The notes under the pieces were generated by a model. That model was not told the DNA's origin and did no database searches. It saw only the letters and a program-made list of their open reading frames with translations. The position numbers were made by a program, and so were the translations under genes. Positions 6,099 through 9,255 of a DNA stretch of 9,255 nucleotides are shown in pieces. Origin of the DNA: Fusobacteriaceae bacterium (GTDB lineage: Bacteria; Fusobacteriota; Fusobacteriia; Fusobacteriales; Fusobacteriaceae); NCBI GenBank assembly GCA_016938425.1, contig JAFGUR010000254.1, positions 1 to 9,255 on the forward strand, written 5' to 3'. Each line of letters begins with the position of its first letter. The stretch's first letter is position 1.

Positions 6099-6120
6099 GT
6101 GTTATAATAGGGCGAAGGAG
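6099..6120 (+). promoter_or_regulatory. Extended -10 promoter and ribosome binding site of alr
   Basis: TGTTATAAT (6100-6108) is an extended -10 element (TG-n-TATAAT), which can work without a good -35 box. Transcription would begin around 6114-6116, immediately before or within AAGGAG (6115-6120), leaving a leader of about 13 nt before the ATG at 6128. A TTGACA at 6068-6073 is 29 bp away, too far to be its -35 partner. Confidence 0.55.
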
Positions 6121-6127
6121 TTATAAC

Positions 6128-7192
6128 ATGGAAAATTGGTTAGAAATAGATTTAAATAAATTAAAGAGCAACTATGAATATATAAAAAAAATAAGTGGAA
6201 GCAATTTATGCCCAGTGGTTAAAGCCAATGCTTATGGACTAGGAAGTATAAGAATAGCGAAAGAACTTGTAGAGTTAGGAGCCAATATTTTTGCTGTTGC
6301 ATTTTTAGATGAAGCAATACTGCTTAGAGAAAATGGAATAGAAAAAGACATATTAGTTTTTAATTATGTAGATTTAGAAGAATTGTCAGAAAAGTATAAT
6401 GAAAAAATAATTTTAACTCTTTTTTCATTAGAACAATTAAAAAATATTTTGAATATAAGGATAGCTTCTAAAATAAGGTTTCATATTAAGATTAATACGG
6501 GAATGAACAGATTAGGATTTGATGAAAAAGATATAGATGAGCTTTGCTATTTGATAAAAAAATATAATTTAAAGGTAGAAGGGATTTACAGTCATTTTTC
6601 TGATGTTGAAGATGAGAATTTTACAAGAAAGCAATATATGGAGTTTATAAGAGTATCAGAAATTATAGAGGAAAAACTTTCTAAAAATTTTGTGAAACAC
6701 ATTTCTAATAGTGCGGGAGCCCTTAAATATAAAGAATTTAATTTAGATTTTATAAGATGTGGTATGGGGCTTTATGGATTACAACCTCTTAAAGTAAAAG
6801 ATGAAAATATATCTAATGTACTGTCATGGAAAAGTAAAATTAGTGATTTGAGAAATTTGTCAAAAGGAGAAAGGATTTCTTATGGGAATGAAGAAATTGA
6901 AGAGGATAAAAAAATAGCTATAGTTCCAATTGGATATTCTCATGGATATATTTTTCAAAATAGTAAAAATGGATATGTAATTATAAATGGATTAAAAGCA
7001 AACATACTTGGGAATATTTTCATGGATCAAATGATTGTAGATGTAACGGAGATAGAGGGGATAAGCATAGGACATGAAGTTGTTGTTTTAGGTGATGGTG
7101 TTGAAGCTGAAGAAATAGGGAAGTCTTCGAATACCATTGCTGATGATGTAATATCTAAAATTAGTTTAAGAGTAAAAAGAATTTATAAATAG
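6128..7192 (+). CDS. alr: Alanine racemase
   Basis: This PLP enzyme interconverts L- and D-alanine, supplying D-Ala for peptidoglycan in the cytoplasm. The N-terminal TIM-barrel domain holds the cofactor motif VVKANAYGLG (PLP lysine K32), then KINTGMNRLGF (121-131), YSHFSD (154-159) and the HISNSAG...RCGMGLYG block (191-217). The C-terminal beta domain contains ERISYGNEE, whose Y252 is the second catalytic base, then IVPIGYSHGY and MDQMIVDVT (299-307). At 354 residues the length is slightly below the usual 360-390, but both domains are complete. It has its own extended -10 promoter and AAGGAG. The chain-length gene follows after 12 nt, with GGGAG overlapping the end of alr, so cotranscription with the polysaccharide genes is likely. 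Confidence 0.95.
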   Translation: MENWLEIDLNKLKSNYEYIKKISGSNLCPVVKANAYGLGSIRIAKELVELGANIFAVAFLDEAILLRENGIEKDILVFNYVDLEELSEKYNEKIILTLFSLEQLKNILNIRIASKIRFHIKINTGMNRLGFDEKDIDELCYLIKKYNLKVEGIYSHFSDVEDENFTRKQYMEFIRVSEIIEEKLSKNFVKHISNSAGALKYKEFNLDFIRCGMGLYGLQPLKVKDENISNVLSWKSKISDLRNLSKGERISYGNEEIEEDKKIAIVPIGYSHGYIFQNSKNGYVIINGLKANILGNIFMDQMIVDVTEIEGISIGHEVVVLGDGVEAEEIGKSSNTIADDVISKISLRVKRIYK

Positions 7193-7204
7193 GGAGAATA
7201 ATAT

Positions 7205-8026
7205 ATGCTAAATGAAAAGGAAGTATATGAAGATGAAATTGATTTAATGGAATTATTATTGTTATTAAAAAAAAATATAAAAATTATTATAGGAACTTTT
7301 ATAATTGTGTTAATCCTTAGTTTGGGGTTGGCAATAAATAAGAGAGGAAAAATTGAATATACAAAGAAAGGGAGTATAGATATAAAAGTAATTAGTACAG
7401 TAGCAGAATACCCTTTAAATGTTGATTATAATACTATTGTTAGTGATAAAGATTTTAGGGCTTATTTTAAAAATCCTGAAATTCTTGATAAAACAACTTT
7501 TAAAAATGAAAATGGGAAATTTAATTTAAGTATTTCAAATAAAACTCAAACAGTTTTAGATGATTATGAAGAAGAGTTTATTTCAAACTTAATAAAATAT
7601 TTAAAAATTAAATATACTAAGTATCTAAATGATAATTTAGAGTATCAAACTAAAAAAATGAATGATTATAAATTAAGATTAGATGAAGGAACGTCTAAAA
7701 TAGAGATTTTAATAGAAAAAAATAGAGGTAAGTATAATATAGAAGAATTGAAAGAAGTTCATCCAATTTTGTTTTCTGAAAAGAATGCAATAGCAAAAAT
7801 ATACGAAGAATCATATAAACAAGTAGCAATAATTGATGATGGAATTAAAAAGTTTGATGTAAGTGTTGAAAGAAGTAATGAAACTTTAGAATTAAAGCAA
7901 ACATCTTCTAAATTAATTTTAATAGTTGGAGGAGTGTTAGGATTATTTTTAGGTGTATTTTTAGTATTTATAAAAGAATTTTTAATGGGAATTGATTGGA
8001 AGAAATTTAAGGATATAAAAAAATAG
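7205..8026 (+). CDS. Wzz/PCP-type polysaccharide chain-length determinant (first copy)
   Basis: The topology is that of polysaccharide copolymerases: a short cytoplasmic N-terminus with EIDLMELLLLLKKN (11-24) before a membrane helix (~26-44), a large outer region with a long charged, coiled-coil-prone stretch (~145-215), and a second membrane helix (~237-256). A short basic tail ends at 273. These inner-membrane oligomers set the length of O-antigen, capsule or exopolysaccharide chains made by Wzy- or Wzx-dependent systems. No Walker motifs are present after the second helix, so it is not the kinase-fused (Wzc-like) type. The motif EVHPILFSEK (184-193) has a counterpart in the next gene. Ribosome binding site GGGAG overlaps the alr stop. 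The sequence divergence is high; the call rests on topology, the N-terminal motif and neighbours. Confidence 0.75.
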   Translation: MLNEKEVYEDEIDLMELLLLLKKNIKIIIGTFIIVLILSLGLAINKRGKIEYTKKGSIDIKVISTVAEYPLNVDYNTIVSDKDFRAYFKNPEILDKTTFKNENGKFNLSISNKTQTVLDDYEEEFISNLIKYLKIKYTKYLNDNLEYQTKKMNDYKLRLDEGTSKIEILIEKNRGKYNIEELKEVHPILFSEKNAIAKIYEESYKQVAIIDDGIKKFDVSVERSNETLELKQTSSKLILIVGGVLGLFLGVFLVFIKEFLMGIDWKKFKDIKK

Positions 8027-8036
8027 GGAGAAAAGA

Positions 8037-8948
8037 ATGAATAATCAGAATAATAATTATCAAGTTGTATATCAAGAGGTAGAAGAGAAAAGTCTTATTG
8101 ATTTGATAAAACTTTTAGTAAAGCATAGAGTGTTTATTTTAACTTTAACAATTATAGGGTTTATAGCAGGAATAATTGGATTTGTTATTTATGAGAAAAG
8201 AAAACCTATGCAAATGGAACAGAAATTTTATTTAACTTATATGGATAGAATGAATCAAATGGACGTTTCAGGTGTTCCTGTAGCGCCAGATTTAGCCTTT
8301 AAAGATAACGATTTTATTGATATGTTATTAAAGGAGGAATATATAAAAAAAGGAATAAGTAGTGAAGATAATAAAGTTAGAAGAGGGTATATTCAAGGGA
8401 AACTAGGTGTAAGGCAGGATGATCCTAGAAATAATAAAAATTTATATACTCTAATTGTAAAAGGTGGAACATTAGAACAAAATAAAGAGTGGGCTGAAAT
8501 ATATTTTAAAGTTTTAAATAAGTATATTGAAAAACAAAATAGACAAAAATTAGATAAAGAATATCAAATGTTAACTAGAAAAACTATTGAATACAATAAT
8601 AATTTAGAAAAATTAGAAAAAACTATAAGTAATCTTGTTAAAATAAAAAGAAAGGATTCACCAACTAATAATAATATTATTAGTGAAATAAGAGAAGAGA
8701 ATCCGAGAGTTTTTAGTGAAAAAGATAGTTATAGTGATTTATATGATAAAATTTTAGGAGAAAAAGAAGTTTTAAGTCAATTTTTAGATTTTTTAGATAC
8801 AAATATTGAATTTAGGAGTTCTTTAGTAGAAACAACAGTAAAAGGGAATATGTTAATAGTATTAGCAGGAACAACAACAGCAGGTTTATTAATAGCTATC
8901 TTTATAGTGTTAGCAGGAAGTTATATTAAAGAAATAAAATGGGATTAA
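8037..8948 (+). CDS. Wzz/PCP-type polysaccharide chain-length determinant (second copy)
   Basis: This protein of 303 residues begins 10 nt after the previous gene, with GGGAG at 8026-8030. The N-terminal KSLIDLIKLLVKHRVFILTL pattern (from residue 18) leads into a membrane helix (~32-52), as in Wzz-domain proteins. The outer region contains a coiled-coil-prone segment (~165-205) and ENPRVFSEKDSYSDLYDKIL (221-240), closely resembling the corresponding region of the first copy. A second membrane helix spans ~272-296, and the tail KEIKWD resembles KEFLMGIDWKKF in the first copy. The two are probably diverged paralogues, and may form mixed oligomers or set different chain lengths (inference). There is no kinase domain. 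Pfam-level confirmation of the Wzz domain was not possible here. Confidence 0.78.
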   Translation: MNNQNNNYQVVYQEVEEKSLIDLIKLLVKHRVFILTLTIIGFIAGIIGFVIYEKRKPMQMEQKFYLTYMDRMNQMDVSGVPVAPDLAFKDNDFIDMLLKEEYIKKGISSEDNKVRRGYIQGKLGVRQDDPRNNKNLYTLIVKGGTLEQNKEWAEIYFKVLNKYIEKQNRQKLDKEYQMLTRKTIEYNNNLEKLEKTISNLVKIKRKDSPTNNNIISEIREENPRVFSEKDSYSDLYDKILGEKEVLSQFLDFLDTNIEFRSSLVETTVKGNMLIVLAGTTTAGLLIAIFIVLAGSYIKEIKWD

Positions 8949-8961
8949 AGAGAGGTAAATT

Positions 8962-9255
8962 ATGTACATAGGAGCCAGAAAATTTGGAGCATATAATACA
9001 ATTTTAAATATTTTAGCTTATACGATTGTATCTATTTCTATTATAAAAAAAATAGATGCTTTGTACTTATTTTTATCTTTTTTTGTAATAATGAGTTTAT
9101 ATATTTTTAACGTTTTTAGCTTAGAAAGAGGAAGATATAATTTAATAGATACAATAAATTCTTTAGTTGCAGATATAATAGGAGTTATAATAACTGCTAA
9201 ATTTTTTGAATTAAAAAGTAGTCTTTCCATTTTTTCGATTTTATATATTTTTCAA
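8962..9255 (+). CDS. Multi-spanning membrane protein, probably initiating glycosylphosphotransferase (3' end missing)
   Basis: An ATG 13 nt after the second Wzz-like gene, preceded by AGAGG, opens a frame that runs to the window end without a stop (98 codons seen). The protein is strongly hydrophobic, with probable membrane helices at about 15-29, 31-52, 63-80 and from 86 on. Placement directly after Wzz-type genes, and an N-terminus of four or more helices, fit the polyprenyl-phosphate sugar-1-phosphate transferases (WcaJ/WbaP type) that start polysaccharide assembly. The catalytic C-terminal domain would lie beyond the window, so this is a contextual guess. A flippase or other membrane protein is possible. 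Confidence 0.6.
   Translation, partial: MYIGARKFGAYNTILNILAYTIVSISIIKKIDALYLFLSFFVIMSLYIFNVFSLERGRYNLIDTINSLVADIIGVIITAKFFELKSSLSIFSILYIFQ

Noticed and set aside
9018..9230. A 70-codon - strand open frame near the window end
   Set aside because: It overlaps the + strand membrane-protein gene, which has proper spacing and a ribosome binding site.

Overview
The window looks like chromosomal DNA of a very AT-rich, anaerobe-type bacterium. Arginine is coded mostly by AGA, GGAG-type ribosome binding sites precede nearly every gene, and overall GC looks well under 30% by eye. The gene content and codon style fit Fusobacteriota (Fusobacterium or a relative) best. This is an inference from style, and low-GC Firmicutes cannot be excluded. 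All genes are on the + strand.

Layout: (1) 1-844 is the 3' part of a NodB-type polysaccharide deacetylase whose start lies before the window. (2) 872-1699 is a secreted TPR protein made of two diverged copies of one ~120-residue module. (3) 1770-3708 is a tight, overlapping housekeeping operon: TatD-family metallohydrolase, RlmA-type 23S rRNA guanine methyltransferase, and AcpS holo-ACP synthase. (4) 3806-4291 is a STAS-domain protein with its own strong ribosome binding site, followed by a perfect-stem intrinsic terminator (4318-4350). (5) 4361-4534 holds a 158-bp insertion with 16-bp terminal inverted repeats beginning GTAAC, flanked by a perfect 8-bp duplication AAATTTAT. (6) 4569-6071 is a ComM/YifB-family AAA+ protein. 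(7) 6128 to the end is alanine racemase followed at 10-13 nt spacings by two Wzz/PCP-type chain-length proteins and the start of a multi-spanning membrane protein, probably an initiating polyprenyl glycosylphosphotransferase. This looks like entry into a surface-polysaccharide locus.

The most interesting item is the 4369-4526 element. Its GTAA ends and 8-bp duplication match the hallmarks of IS66-family transposition, but it is far too short to code for a transposase, so it is best read as a MITE. Its core (4411-4480) is about 59% GC (41 of 70), against an AT-rich background. The core folds on paper into a hairpin capped by a GNRA loop inside a three-way junction, with a competing 8-bp alternative pairing, and a terminator-like hairpin with a T-run follows. 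The element landed between the STAS-gene terminator and the comM start, and its duplicated target overlaps the probable comM -10 box. It could therefore carry a structured RNA or change comM expression. The rest of the window is largely conventional.
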